DNA of 59,930 nt from Paenirhodobacter populi (lineage in GTDB: Bacteria; Pseudomonadota; Alphaproteobacteria; Rhodobacterales; Rhodobacteraceae), in contig NZ_SAUZ01000026.1 of assembly GCF_004022215.1 (NCBI RefSeq), positions 1-59,930 on the forward strand, given 5' to 3'. Below the pieces are notes generated by a model. The model did not search any database. It was not told where the DNA came from and saw nothing but the letters and a program-made list of their open reading frames with translations. Shown piece by piece: positions 1 to 11,525 of this stretch (its first letter is position 1; each line of letters starts with the position of its first letter). The position numbers and the translations under genes were made by a program.

Positions 1-75
1 GGGGGGGGGGCGCTGGGGGCCAGCCCCCTCTTGGCCTGCGGCCAATTCACCCCCGGGATATTTTTGGAAAGATGA
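1..75 (+). repeat. Intergenic structured repeat, copy 1 of 4
   Basis: Member of a four-copy intergenic family in this window (others near 8531, 47115 and 51911). It has a G/C hairpin (GGGGGC 15-20 with GCCCCC 23-28), a second hairpin (TTGGCC 31-36, loop TGC, GGCCAA 40-45) and a conserved tail starting TTCACCCCCGGGATATTT at 46. The first ten bases are all G and may be partly a sequence-end effect. The gene upstream lies outside the window. From 76 to 235 I see no gene; the stretch is AT-richer and probably holds the dgt promoter, which I could not place. Confidence 0.7.
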
Positions 76-235
76 TGGGAAAGATGTTGTTTCATGTGAC
101 GATGTTGGCCGCTGATTTCATGATTAAAGCGGTTTCATGCAAATAATGCGGTATTTATGCTGAATATCGTCATCCGCACGAGACAGGGATTGAGATGTTC
201 CCCCGCAACGGATTACCTGTGCCGGACAAGCGGGG

Positions 236-1636
236 ATGAGCATCATGGCGCGGATGAACTGGAACGATCTTCTGACGGCGCGGCGCGAGAAGGGGAAAGC
301 CGTCGACGAAGGCGGCGCCGCGCGGCCCTTCTATGACCGGAACTACGACCGGATCCTGTTCTCGGCCTCGTTCCGGCGGCTGGCGAACAAGACGCAGGTG
401 CATCCGCTGTATCAGAACGACAACCTGCACCATCGGCTGATCCATAGTGTCGAGGTTGGCTCGGTCGCGCAGACACTGGGCTATGACGTGGGGCTGAAGC
501 TGGCGAAGGCGGGCGAGATCCCGTCGGATCAGGTGGCGAGGATGGCGGGGATCACGCGCGCGGCGGCGCTGGCGCATGATATCGGCAATCCGCCCTTCGG
601 CCATTCGGGCGAAGAGGCGATCGGCGAATGGTTCGCTGTGAAATCGGCGCGTGCGGCGATCCTGTGGGATGGTCTGACCCCGGCGCAGCAGGCGGAATTT
701 CTGGCCTTCGAGGGTAATGCGCAAGGCTTCCGCATCCTGACCCGGAACGAGATCTACCACCCCGATCTGTATGAGAACGGCGAGGGGATGGGGCTGTCGG
801 GCTCCGTCCTTGCGGCCTTCACCAAATATCCGGCGCGGGCGGAGGTGAGCCGCGCGGCGATCGACGCGCTCGGCCCGGATCAGGTCTATTGCGGGCTGAA
901 GAAATACGGGTTGTTCGAGAGTTCATGGCCGTATTTTCAACAGATCGCCGAAACGGTCGGCCTGCAGCGACAAAGCGCTGGCTGGGGGGATTATTACTGC
1001 CGCCATCCGCTGGTGTTCCTTGTCGAGGCGGCGGATGACATCTGTTACAACATCATGGATCTGGAGGATGCGCATACGGCGGGTGACCTGCCCTTCGACC
1101 GGGTGCGGCATCTGCTGGTACAGGTGGCGGGCGAGGGCAATGATGTCGCCCGGCTGGAGGGGCGCCCGGCGCGGCTCGTCTCGGCGCTGCGGGCGAAGGC
1201 GATCGGCAGGGCGGTGCAGGCCTGCGTCGAGGCCTTCTTGACCCATTACGACGCGATCATGGAGGGGCGCTTTTCCGGCGATCTGATCGGCCAGAGCGCC
1301 TATGCCGGCGCCTTCGCGGAAATGAAGGAGGTGGCGCGGCGCGAGGTCTTCACCGTGCAGCGCAAGACCGAGCTGGAAATCTACGGGCGCAACCTGATCC
1401 ACGAAATCCTGAACCAGCTGAGCGATTGCCTGACCGCGCTGGCGCGCTGCGGCTATGACCCGCAGCTTTTCGAGGAAAAGGAACGCTATTCCGCCCGGCT
1501 GCTGCGGACGGTGAGCTTCGACCTGCTGGGCGTGCGCGACGCCTATACCGCCTTGCAGGCGATGACGGATTTCGTTTCCGGCATGACCGACCGCTATGCG
1601 GTGCATTTCGTGAAGATGACGAAAGGCGGGCTGTGA
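236..1636 (+). CDS. dgt: Deoxyguanosinetriphosphate triphosphohydrolase (dGTPase)
   Basis: HD-superfamily enzyme that splits dNTPs, classically dGTP, into deoxynucleoside and tripolyphosphate, so it acts on the cytoplasmic dNTP pool. The N-terminal signature FRRLANKTQV (residues 46-55) is typical of bacterial Dgt. Metal-binding HD residues are visible as H70 in RLIHS and H114-D115 in LAHDIGNPPFGHSG. The length of 466 residues fits the family. Three in-frame ATGs lie close together (236, 245, 254). The first is given here; 245 has a GGGGA purine stretch at reasonable spacing and is just as likely. It ends 12 bases from the convergent carB stop, and a G/C hairpin spans the stop codon. Confidence 0.93.
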   Translation: MSIMARMNWNDLLTARREKGKAVDEGGAARPFYDRNYDRILFSASFRRLANKTQVHPLYQNDNLHHRLIHSVEVGSVAQTLGYDVGLKLAKAGEIPSDQVARMAGITRAAALAHDIGNPPFGHSGEEAIGEWFAVKSARAAILWDGLTPAQQAEFLAFEGNAQGFRILTRNEIYHPDLYENGEGMGLSGSVLAAFTKYPARAEVSRAAIDALGPDQVYCGLKKYGLFESSWPYFQQIAETVGLQRQSAGWGDYYCRHPLVFLVEAADDICYNIMDLEDAHTAGDLPFDRVRHLLVQVAGEGNDVARLEGRPARLVSALRAKAIGRAVQACVEAFLTHYDAIMEGRFSGDLIGQSAYAGAFAEMKEVARREVFTVQRKTELEIYGRNLIHEILNQLSDCLTALARCGYDPQLFEEKERYSARLLRTVSFDLLGVRDAYTALQAMTDFVSGMTDRYAVHFVKMTKGGL

Positions 1637-1643
1637 GCCCGCC
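1625..1643. terminator. Bidirectional terminator-like hairpin between dgt and carB
   Basis: GGCGGGC (1625-1631), five-base loop, GCCCGCC (1637-1643). It includes the dgt stop codon. On the minus strand it is followed by a short T-containing tail, so it may end carB transcription as well. Confidence 0.5.
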
Positions 1644-1648
1644 CCACT

Positions 1649-4981
<3,333 letters not shown>

Positions 4982-5058
4982 GACGGATCCCTTGATTCTG
5001 GCAGGCGATATGGCAGCGTGCGGCACAGGGCCGGCAGGCCCTGCGCAAATTGATGGGG

Positions 5059-5086
5059 GTTATAATCAGGAAGCGCCCTAGCGCAA
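5059..5086 (-). promoter_or_regulatory. Candidate sigma-70 promoter of carB
   Basis: On the minus strand: -35 TTGCGC (5086-5081), 16-base spacer, -10 TATAAC (5064-5059), about 80 bases before the carB ATG. This is the best promoter-like match in the carB-cfa gap. Prediction by eye only. Confidence 0.5.
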
Positions 5087-5102
5087 GGGCGAAAGCTGGG
5101 CC

Positions 5103-5118
5103 GCGGCTCGAAAGCCGC
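5103..5118 (-). terminator. Hairpin downstream of cfa
   Basis: On the minus strand GCGGCT-TTCG-AGCCGC, a stable UUCG-type tetraloop hairpin, five bases after the cfa stop. There is no good T-run, so it may act as a transcript 3' stabiliser or weak terminator. Confidence 0.4.
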
Positions 5119-5123
5119 AGCAC

Positions 5124-6362
5124 CTATTCCGCGGCAAGCCGCGGCTTGCTCTGATCCTGCGACAGGTAAAGATAGTCGCGGGTCAGGGGGACATCCTCGA
5201 CCTCGTGGCAGAGCTGATACTGGAACACCACCTGCCCGGCATGGCGGAACGCCATTTCCGAGGCGACCAGATAAAAGCGCCACATCCGGGTGAACCGCGC
5301 GTCATACAGGGTCAGCGCCTCGTCCAGATGTTTCTCGAACCGCAGGCGCCAGTGGCGCAGGGTTTCCGCGTAATGGATGCGCCAGACCTCCAGATCCGCG
5401 ACGACCAGCTTTTCATGCTCCACCGCCGCCGAGGTTTCCGACATCGAGGGGCAGTAGCCGCCCGGGAAGATGTATTTGCGGATCCAGTCCGAGGTGACGC
5501 CCGGCGGATCGGCCCTGCCGATGAAATGGATCAGCGCGATGCCCTTGGGCGCCAGCATCTGCCGCACATGGCGGAAATACTGGCGGAAATGCGGCGCGCC
5601 GACATGCTCGAACATGCCGACGGACACGATCCGGTCGAAGGTCTCGGTGACCGAGCGGTAATCGCACAGGCGGATGTCGATCCGGTCCTCCAGCCCCGCC
5701 GCCCGCACGCGCTCGCGCGCGAGGCTGTGCTGTTCCTTCGACAGCGTCACCCCCACGACCTGCGCGCCGTAATCGCGCGCCAGCGTCAGCGCCATGCCGC
5801 CCCAGCCGCAGCCGATGTCCAGCACCCGCATCCCCGGCTTGATCAGCAGCTTGCGGGCGATGTGCTGTTTCTTCGCCTCCTGCGCCTGTTCCAGCGTCAT
5901 GTCCGGATGCGGGAAGTAGGCGCAGCTGTATTGCCGGTCGGCATCGAGGAACAGATCGTAGAGCTTCCCCGACAGGTCGTAGTGATGCGCGACATTGGCC
6001 TGCGCGCGCCCCTTCGGATTGAACTGCGCAAGGCCGCGGCCCAGGTATTTCAGCACGGCCATCGGACGCTCGAACCAGGGCATCCGGTTATGCGCGCTGT
6101 TGTCAAGGATCAGCGCCAGAAACCCCGGCAGATCATCGTCGCGCAGGGTATAGGCCTCGTCCATATAGCCCTCGCCGACGCCCAGATCGGGGTTGCGGAT
6201 GATCTTCCTGGTGATCTCCCTGTCATGGATGATCATCCCGACGGGCTTTCCGGTGCCGTCGCCATAGCGGCGCAACGTCCCGTCGGCATAAGTGATTTCG
6301 AAGTTGCCATGTCGCACGATCTTGCGTGCGAGCCGGTCCACAAGCTGATCCCAGACGTTCAT
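5124..6362 (-). CDS. cfa: Cyclopropane-fatty-acyl-phospholipid synthase (class I SAM methyltransferase)
   Basis: Methylenates cis double bonds of membrane phospholipid acyl chains with S-adenosylmethionine, a membrane-modifying reaction tied to stationary phase and stress. The SAM motif VLDIGCGWGGMAL sits near residue 180. Upstream are the family signatures NVAHHYDLSGKLYDLFLD and QYSCAYF, and downstream are VGMFEHVG and the KYIFPGGYCPS segment. Its 412 residues match the family. It ends with SKPRLAAE. It is divergent from aspS across a 375-base gap. A start at 6362 (MNVWDQ) is used; the sequence before it shows no coding character in this frame. Confidence 0.95.
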   Translation of the reverse strand: MNVWDQLVDRLARKIVRHGNFEITYADGTLRRYGDGTGKPVGMIIHDREITRKIIRNPDLGVGEGYMDEAYTLRDDDLPGFLALILDNSAHNRMPWFERPMAVLKYLGRGLAQFNPKGRAQANVAHHYDLSGKLYDLFLDADRQYSCAYFPHPDMTLEQAQEAKKQHIARKLLIKPGMRVLDIGCGWGGMALTLARDYGAQVVGVTLSKEQHSLARERVRAAGLEDRIDIRLCDYRSVTETFDRIVSVGMFEHVGAPHFRQYFRHVRQMLAPKGIALIHFIGRADPPGVTSDWIRKYIFPGGYCPSMSETSAAVEHEKLVVADLEVWRIHYAETLRHWRLRFEKHLDEALTLYDARFTRMWRFYLVASEMAFRHAGQVVFQYQLCHEVEDVPLTRDYLYLSQDQSKPRLAAE

Positions 6363-6667
6363 CGCATCTATCCCCTTTTGCGTCGCCGCAGCGATGCGGG
6401 CACGCTCTGCGGCATCTGGCGATGCACCGGGGCGGAGTGGCGGCTACGAAGCGGCAACGGAATTGTCGCACGTTAACAAAGCTGTGTAGCTTGACCAGCC
6501 CTTCGTGAACGGATGCCCGCAAGAGAGCCGCGCAGCCCGCCCGGAAAGGCGATGATGGGCAATTTTCCGCCGATTTCATGGGCATTTTCGCGTTGCAGCA
6601 AACCACGCAGGTGATTCCCCCGCCTTCCGCGACATCGCCGGTGCGGCGCGGGACGGGCGTTCCGGCC
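6363..6667. other. Divergent cfa/aspS intergenic region
   Basis: A stretch without a gene. It contains an AT-richer patch around 6460-6500 (including GTTAACAAAG) that could hold the cfa promoter, but I found no convincing -35/-10 pair or alternative-sigma motif there. No repeat or RNA gene was recognised. The aspS promoter is annotated separately. Confidence 0.5.
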
Positions 6668-6696
6668 TTGACTTTCATCCCCCATGCGGGTGTATC
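6668..6696 (+). promoter_or_regulatory. Candidate sigma-70 promoter of aspS
   Basis: -35 TTGACT (6668-6673), spacer exactly 17 bases, -10 TGTATC (6691-6696), about 40 bases before the aspS ATG. This is one of the best promoter matches in the window. Confidence 0.65.
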
Positions 6697-6737
6697 GGCG
6701 CGAACGGGATCGACCCCAGGAACCCAGGGATACAGCC

Positions 6738-8516
6738 ATGAACGCCTACCGCAGCCATACCTGCGCCGCGCTTTCCGCCCGGAATGCCGGTGAGACCGTC
6801 CGCCTTTCGGGATGGGTGCATCGGGTGCGAGATCATGGCGGCGTGCTGTTCATCGACCTGCGCGACCATTACGGCATCACGCAGATCATCTGCGACGCCG
6901 ACAGCCCGGCCTTCGCCGCGCTGGAAAAGGTGCGCGCCGAATGGGTGATCCGCATCGACGGCACGGTGAAGCTGCGCGACGAAAGCCTGATCAACCCCAA
7001 ACTCTCCACCGGCGAGATCGAGGTCTATGTCCGCGAGGTCGAGGTTCTGGGCGCGGTCGAGGGCGAACTGCCCCTGCCGGTCTTCGGCGAACAGGACTAC
7101 CCCGAGGAAACCCGCCTGACCTACCGCTTCCTCGATCTGCGCCGCGAGGGGCTGCACAACAACATGATGCTGCGCTCGAACGTGGTGCGCAGCCTGCGCA
7201 ACCGGATGTGGGACGCGGGTTTCAACGAATACCAGACGCCGATCATCACCGCGTCGAGCCCCGAGGGCGCGCGCGACTTTCTGGTGCCGTCGCGGCTGCA
7301 TCCGGGCAAGTTCTACGCCCTGCCGCAGGCGCCGCAGCAGTTCAAACAGCTGATCATGGTGGCGGGCTTCGACCGCTATTTCCAGATCGCGCCCTGCTTC
7401 CGCGACGAGGATCCGCGCGCCGACCGCAGCCCGACCGACTTCTACCAGCTCGACGTCGAGATGTCCTTCGTCGAGCAGGAAGACGTCTTCGCCGCCGTTC
7501 AGCCGGTGATTCAGGGCCTGTTCGAGGAATTCGGCAAGGGCCGCAAGGTCGATCACGACTGGCCGAAGATCGCCTATCGCGACGCGCTGAAGTGGTATGG
7601 CTCGGACAAGCCCGACCTGCGCAACCCGATCCGCATGGCCGATGTGTCTGAACATTTCCGCGGCTCGGGCTTCGGCATCTTTGCGAAGCTTCTGGAAAAC
7701 GAGGGCACCGAGGTCCGCGCCATTCCCGCGCCCACGGGCGGCTCGCGCAAGTTCTGCGACCGGATGAACGCCTTCGCGCAGGCACAGGGCCTGCCGGGGA
7801 TGGGCTATATCTTCTGGCGCGCGGGCGAGGCCGGGATGGAAGCCGCCGGACCGATCGCCAAGGCGCTCGGCCCCGAGCGGACCGAGGCGATCCGGGCGCA
7901 GCTTGACCTGAACGAAGGCGATGCGGTCTTCTTCCTCGGCGGCAAGCCCGAGCAGTTCGAGGCCGTCGCCGGCAAGGCCCGCAACGAAATCGGCCGCGAG
8001 CTGAAGCTGACCGAGGAAGACTCGTTCCGCTTCTGCTGGATCGTCGATTTCCCGATGTATGAGAAGACCGACGAGGGCAAGATCGACTTCTCACACAACC
8101 CGTTCTCGATGCCGCAAGGCGGGCTTGCGGCGCTGGACGGCGATCCGCTGCATATCCTCGGTTATCAATACGATCTGGCCTGCAATGGCTACGAGCTGAT
8201 CTCGGGCGCGATCCGCAACCATGAACCGGCGATCATGTATCGCGCTTTCGAGATCGCGGGCTATCCGCATTCCGAGGTCGACAAGCGTTTCGGCGGCATG
8301 GTCAAGGCGTTCAAATACGGCGCGCCGCCCCACGGCGGCTGTGCGATGGGGATCGACCGGGCGGTGATGCTGCTGGCGGATGAGATGAACATCCGCGAGG
8401 TCATCATGTTCCCGATGAACCAGCGCGCCGAAGACCTGATGATGAACGCGCCGTCCGAGCCGACGAACGAGCAGCTGCGCGAGTTGCATCTGCGGGTTCT
8501 GCCGAAGGACGCCTGA
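6738..8516 (+). CDS. aspS: Aspartyl-tRNA synthetase
   Basis: Class IIb aminoacyl-tRNA synthetase charging tRNA-Asp, possibly also tRNA-Asn as a non-discriminating enzyme, as is common where asparagine is made on the tRNA. It has an N-terminal OB-fold ([26 protein letters not shown]), class II motif 2 in [10 protein letters not shown], the bacterial GAD insert domain in the middle, and motif 3 [19 protein letters not shown] near the C-terminus. Its 592 residues match bacterial AspRS. The ATG at 6738 ([13 protein letters not shown]) is the natural N-terminus. It is followed by repeat copy 2, which carries a strong terminator. Confidence 0.96.
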   Translation: MNAYRSHTCAALSARNAGETVRLSGWVHRVRDHGGVLFIDLRDHYGITQIICDADSPAFAALEKVRAEWVIRIDGTVKLRDESLINPKLSTGEIEVYVREVEVLGAVEGELPLPVFGEQDYPEETRLTYRFLDLRREGLHNNMMLRSNVVRSLRNRMWDAGFNEYQTPIITASSPEGARDFLVPSRLHPGKFYALPQAPQQFKQLIMVAGFDRYFQIAPCFRDEDPRADRSPTDFYQLDVEMSFVEQEDVFAAVQPVIQGLFEEFGKGRKVDHDWPKIAYRDALKWYGSDKPDLRNPIRMADVSEHFRGSGFGIFAKLLENEGTEVRAIPAPTGGSRKFCDRMNAFAQAQGLPGMGYIFWRAGEAGMEAAGPIAKALGPERTEAIRAQLDLNEGDAVFFLGGKPEQFEAVAGKARNEIGRELKLTEEDSFRFCWIVDFPMYEKTDEGKIDFSHNPFSMPQGGLAALDGDPLHILGYQYDLACNGYELISGAIRNHEPAIMYRAFEIAGYPHSEVDKRFGGMVKAFKYGAPPHGGCAMGIDRAVMLLADEMNIREVIMFPMNQRAEDLMMNAPSEPTNEQLRELHLRVLPKDA

Positions 8517-8530
8517 TCGCCTGTCTCGCA

Positions 8531-8673
8531 CGCAGGGGGGGCAGCCCCCCTCTTTGCGCTTACGGCCCCGGCGCGGCCACGGGCCGCGCGTTCGCCGGTG
8601 CGGCCTTCCACCGGAAGGCCGCTTTTTCCCGGCTCACCCCCCGGGATATTTATGGAAAGCCGAAGAAGGAAGG
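8531..8673 (+). repeat. Intergenic structured repeat, copy 2 of 4 (expanded), with aspS terminator
   Basis: Starts with a G/C hairpin (GGGGGG 8536-8541, CCCCCC 8545-8550) and ends with the family tail CTCACCCCCCGGGATATTT (from 8633). Where other copies have a short second hairpin, this one has a longer G/C-rich insertion. That insertion includes a textbook rho-independent terminator: GCGGCCTTCC (8600-8609), three-base loop, GGAAGGCCGC (8613-8622), TTTTT (8623-8627). It lies in sense orientation downstream of aspS. Confidence 0.75.
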
Positions 8674-8696
8674 CGCGCGGTTTTGGCGCGCCTTTT
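8672..8696. terminator. Bidirectional rho-independent terminator
   Basis: GGCGCGC (8672-8678), loop with TTTT, GCGCGCC (8686-8692), TTTT (8693-8696). It sits between aspS and the convergent small membrane-peptide gene that ends at 8716. Confidence 0.65.
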
Positions 8697-8715
8697 GCAT
8701 GTCCGGGGGCGTGGT

Positions 8716-8853
8716 TCAGTCCAGCGCCAGCGACCACAGCACGGCGCTGCTCCACAGACAGAAGAACAGTGTCCCGATGATATAGAGCGATCCCCGCGTG
8801 CCGCGAATCGCTATGGGATTGCGGGACAGGCGGATGAAGAAGCGGCGCGTCAT
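8716..8853 (-). CDS. Small single-pass membrane peptide (45 residues), unknown function
   Basis: A basic N-terminus (MTRRFFIRLSRNPIAIRGTRG) precedes one hydrophobic helix (YIIGTLFFCLWSSAVLWSLAL) that reaches the C-terminus, so a bitopic inner-membrane peptide is expected. A good Shine-Dalgarno sequence, AGGAAGG, lies about eight bases before the ATG at 8853, and a terminator follows the stop; these are the main arguments that it is real. I do not recognise a family. No partner gene is obvious, as the neighbour transcribed away from it is an acetyltransferase. Confidence 0.65.
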   Translation of the reverse strand: MTRRFFIRLSRNPIAIRGTRGSLYIIGTLFFCLWSSAVLWSLALD

Positions 8854-8997
8854 GGCTGCCTTCCTGATTGTGGCGACGGTGTGAACATCGGCGCCGATCG
8901 TGGCGGATTGCGGAACATTCCGGCGGCGGTTTCGGGGCGATTGCGCGCGATTGCGTGGCAAGCTAGCGTGGGATGACTGGTGCAAGGAAAACCGCCG

Positions 8998-9717
8998 ATG
9001 ATCGAGAAACGCTTCGGAGATCCCGTTCCCGATTGGGTCGCCCCGCCGCGTCCCGATGGGGCGGCGCTGCAGGGACGCTATGTGCGGCTTGAACGGCTGA
9101 CGGAGAGCCATGCCCATATGCTCTTCAGGGCCAATGCCGGGGAGGATGCGATCTGGGATTACCTGCCCTACGGGCCCTTCGCCTCCGAAGTGGGTTACAT
9201 GCGGTGGGTCAAGGATATGGCCGCGCTGTCGGATCCGTTCTTCTATACGGTGATCGACCGGGAAACCGGCCAGCCCGGCGGGGTGATGTCCTATCTGCGG
9301 ATCACGCCCGAGGTCGGGGTGATCGAGCTTGGCCATATCTGCCTGTCGCCACTGTTGCAGCGCAGCCGGGCCGCGACCGAGGCGATGGTCCTGATGATCG
9401 GCTGGGCCTTCGGCGCGGGATACCGTCGGTTCGAATGGAAATGCGACGCCTTCAACCTGCCGTCGCGGCGCGCGGCGCAGCGGCTTGGGCTGAGCTACGA
9501 GGGCACCTTCCGTCAGGCGACGATCGTCAAGGGCCGGAACCGGGACACCGCGTGGTTCGCCGCGACCGACAAGGATTGGCCCGGTTTGCAGGCGGCCTAC
9601 GAGGCATGGCTCTCGCCCGCGAATTTCGGGGCGGACGGGCAGCAGAACGAACGGCTGTCCGATCTCACCCGGCTGGTGCGGGTCAGTTCGGATCCCATCC
9701 CGGTCGCCGGCGCCTGA
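8998..9717 (+). CDS. GNAT-family N-acetyltransferase
   Basis: Gcn5-related acetyltransferase of the RimJ/RimL-like type (acetyltransferase fold 3). It starts MIEKRFGDPVPDWVAP and has GRYVRLERLTESHAHMLF at the first beta-strand/helix region, the IELGHICLSPLLQRSRAATEAM acetyl-CoA segment, and the late ECDAFNLPSRRAAQRLGLSYEG-type strand-helix (here KCDAFN). Substrate unknown; relatives acetylate protein N-termini or small molecules. The start at 8998 is supported by AAGGAAA eight bases upstream; an upstream in-frame GTG at 8980 lacks this. It is convergent with the response regulator, with one base between the stop codons. Confidence 0.85.
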   Translation: MIEKRFGDPVPDWVAPPRPDGAALQGRYVRLERLTESHAHMLFRANAGEDAIWDYLPYGPFASEVGYMRWVKDMAALSDPFFYTVIDRETGQPGGVMSYLRITPEVGVIELGHICLSPLLQRSRAATEAMVLMIGWAFGAGYRRFEWKCDAFNLPSRRAAQRLGLSYEGTFRQATIVKGRNRDTAWFAATDKDWPGLQAAYEAWLSPANFGADGQQNERLSDLTRLVRVSSDPIPVAGA

Positions 9718-9718
9718 C

Positions 9719-10423
9719 CTAGAAGGACGATCCCGCGGCAAGGCGGGACTGCACCAGATGCGCCGCATGTGTGAGCGCCGCCGGGTTTGGCAGTCCTTCG
9801 CGCAAAGCCTGCGCGGCGTGTTCGAGCGGTTCATCCCGCGACAGCCGCGCCACCCCGGACAGGAACTGCGACAGATAGCCTGTCGACGCCGCGTCGGGAC
9901 GCAGGGCCAGCAGCCGCGCGGCCTCGTTCAGGTCATCGCGCAGGGCGATCGGGTCGGGGTTCAGCGCCTCTTCCGGCAACAGGCGCGGCGGCGGACGGAT
10001 GGCGGTGGGCATCGCGGCCAGAAGCGCCTGCTGGAACCGCACGAGGCTTTCGAGCGGTTTGGCCAGGAAGCCGTCGGCCCCGGCCTCCATCGCCTCCTCC
10101 CTGCGCGACGGATCCCCCGACAGGCCGAGAACAACCGGCGCCTGCCCGTTCGCACCGCGGATCGCCCGGATCAGATCGGCGCCGTCGCCGTCGGGCAGCC
10201 CCATGTCCACGATCACCGCGCCGGGCCGGTAGGTTTGCAGATGGCGCTGCGCCGCGCGCAGGCAATCGGCCCGTCGCATCCTTGCGCCGGATCGCTGCGT
10301 CATCAGGCGCAGCGCCTCGGACGCGAAACGGCTGTCCTCCACCACAAGCACCGTCAGGCCGAGCAGGGGCCGGTCGGCGGTGGGGGAGCGCTGAATGAAA
10401 AGGTCTTCGAGTTTGTCGGTCAT
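9719..10423 (-). CDS. Response-regulator receiver-domain protein, no recognised output domain
   Basis: The N-terminal REC domain has the acidic pocket E29-D30 (VVEDS), phospho-acceptor D73 (VIVDMGLPDGDG) and lysine K122 (FLAKPLES), so it should be phosphorylatable. The remaining ~100 residues (from about LLPEEAL) contain no DNA-binding, GGDEF or HisKA signature. The helical C-terminus (LEHAAQALREGLPNPAALTHAAHLV) faintly resembles an Hpt-like bundle, but no clear phospho-acceptor histidine motif is visible. It is an orphan, since no histidine kinase is nearby. A possible CtrA-type site lies upstream. Role unknown; signalling is inferred. Confidence 0.85.
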   Translation of the reverse strand: MTDKLEDLFIQRSPTADRPLLGLTVLVVEDSRFASEALRLMTQRSGARMRRADCLRAAQRHLQTYRPGAVIVDMGLPDGDGADLIRAIRGANGQAPVVLGLSGDPSRREEAMEAGADGFLAKPLESLVRFQQALLAAMPTAIRPPPRLLPEEALNPDPIALRDDLNEAARLLALRPDAASTGYLSQFLSGVARLSRDEPLEHAAQALREGLPNPAALTHAAHLVQSRLAAGSSF

Positions 10424-10475
10424 GGCATCACCCTGGCAGAGGATTCGCGGATGCCTTCATTAACCGCCGGATTGG

Positions 10476-10490
10476 CTAACAGGCTCTTAA
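10476..10490 (-). promoter_or_regulatory. Possible CtrA-type site upstream of the response regulator
   Basis: On the minus strand TTAA-N7-TTAG (10490-10476), one mismatch from the alphaproteobacterial CtrA consensus TTAA-N7-TTAA, about 55 bases before the response-regulator ATG. A chance match is possible. Confidence 0.25.
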
Positions 10491-10607
10491 TGACGGTGGC
10501 TTTTCGTCGGCGGATGGTGGTGCGTATCGCCCCGGCTCCGGTGCGGAAACCCTTTGCGTCGGGGGAAGTCCCTGCTATGCCTTGGAAAAACCTGTCCGGA
10601 GTTGGTG

Positions 10608-10958
10608 ATGAACCGTCTTGCCGCGCTGCTGCTTCCTGCAGCACTTCTGCTGTCCGCCTGCACGCTCGAAGGGTTTCCGTCCTCCGCGCCCCGGGGGCCG
10701 GACACCACCACCGCGGGCACCTGCTTCGCCGTGGTCTCGAAGGCCGAGGATGGCAGCTATGCGATTGCCGCCGGGGTGGGGGATGGTTCGCCGCAGCCTT
10801 CGGCCGTGTACACGCGCGGGCTGACGGCGCAGCAGGTCGACGCGGCGGTGGAAAAGGAAAAGCAGATCATGACGATCAATCCCGAATGCCTGACCACCTA
10901 TGTCCATGACCGTGCCGCCGCCGATCCGCAATCCGTGGCCGCCGCGGCGCAGGGCTGA
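10608..10958 (+). CDS. Small lipoprotein, unknown function
   Basis: The 116-residue protein has a classical lipoprotein signal: MNRLAALLLPAALLLSAC, with the lipobox LLSAC and lipidated Cys18. The mature part is small, contains two further cysteines (GTCFAVV and NPECLTTY) that could form a disulfide, and ends in an Ala-rich tail. ATG 10608 has GGAG about ten bases upstream. An upstream in-frame ATG at 10554 would bury the signal peptide and is rejected. It lies 8 bases before the YjbQ gene and is likely co-transcribed. I do not recognise a family. Confidence 0.8.
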   Translation: MNRLAALLLPAALLLSACTLEGFPSSAPRGPDTTTAGTCFAVVSKAEDGSYAIAAGVGDGSPQPSAVYTRGLTAQQVDAAVEKEKQIMTINPECLTTYVHDRAAADPQSVAAAAQG

Positions 10959-10966
10959 TCCGGCGG

Positions 10967-11383
10967 ATGCACCGGCTGTTCACCATCGCGACGCGCGGCC
11001 CGGGGCTTTACGAATTCACCGACGCGCTGCGCGACTGGATTGCCGGGGCGCCGGCCGAAGAGGCGGTGCTGACGCTGTTCATCCGCCACACCTCGGCCAG
11101 CCTGCTGATCCAGGAGAACGCCGATCCCGATGTCCGCCGTGATCTGACCGAGTTCCTGCATCGTCTGGTGCCGCCTTCCGACAGGCCCGAAATGCGCTGG
11201 ATGACCCATACATACGAAGGTCCGGACGATATGCCGGCCCATGCCAAGGCCGCGATCCTGCCGGTGAGCTTGCAGATTCCCGTCATTTCCGGGCGTATGG
11301 TGCTTGGAACATGGCAGGGAGTTTACCTTTTCGAACATCGGCAGGCTCCGCACCGGCGCGAGGTGATGGCACTGCTGCGCTGA
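10967..11383 (+). CDS. YjbQ/UPF0047-family protein (secondary thiamine-phosphate synthase-like)
   Basis: A compact 138-residue member of the YjbQ family, defined by the metal-site segments LFIRHTSASLLIQENADPDVRRDL and HAKAAILPVSLQIPVISGRMVLGTWQGVYLFEHR. Members show weak thiamine-phosphate synthase activity in vitro and can rescue thiE mutants, but their physiological role is unsettled. The histidine in RHTSAS and the E-N-x-D-P element are present, so the site looks intact. It follows the small lipoprotein by 8 bases. No thiamine genes are nearby, so the thiamine link is family knowledge only. Confidence 0.85.
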   Translation: MHRLFTIATRGPGLYEFTDALRDWIAGAPAEEAVLTLFIRHTSASLLIQENADPDVRRDLTEFLHRLVPPSDRPEMRWMTHTYEGPDDMPAHAKAAILPVSLQIPVISGRMVLGTWQGVYLFEHRQAPHRREVMALLR

Positions 11384-11525
11384 GTCCCGCGCGCCACACT
11401 CCGCTGGCCGCTATCTGGTGGCCGCACAAAGATTCTACCCAAGCGGTCGGGGGGGGCCTATAGTCTGGTGGCAAAAGGGGCGCGAGACCCCAGATGAGGC
11501 GGAATAACCAGAGAAGGGGGACGGG

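Noticed and set aside
1-10. Run of ten G at the very start
   Set aside because: May be part of the repeat's G-run or a sequence-end artefact; no conclusion can be drawn without the flanking bases.
90-139. Three TTTCATG copies upstream of dgt
   Set aside because: Spacing is irregular (26 and 17 bases) and the heptamer is too short for an operator claim.
6684-6737. Upstream in-frame start for aspS
   Set aside because: Would include the promoter -10 region; family N-terminus begins at 6738.
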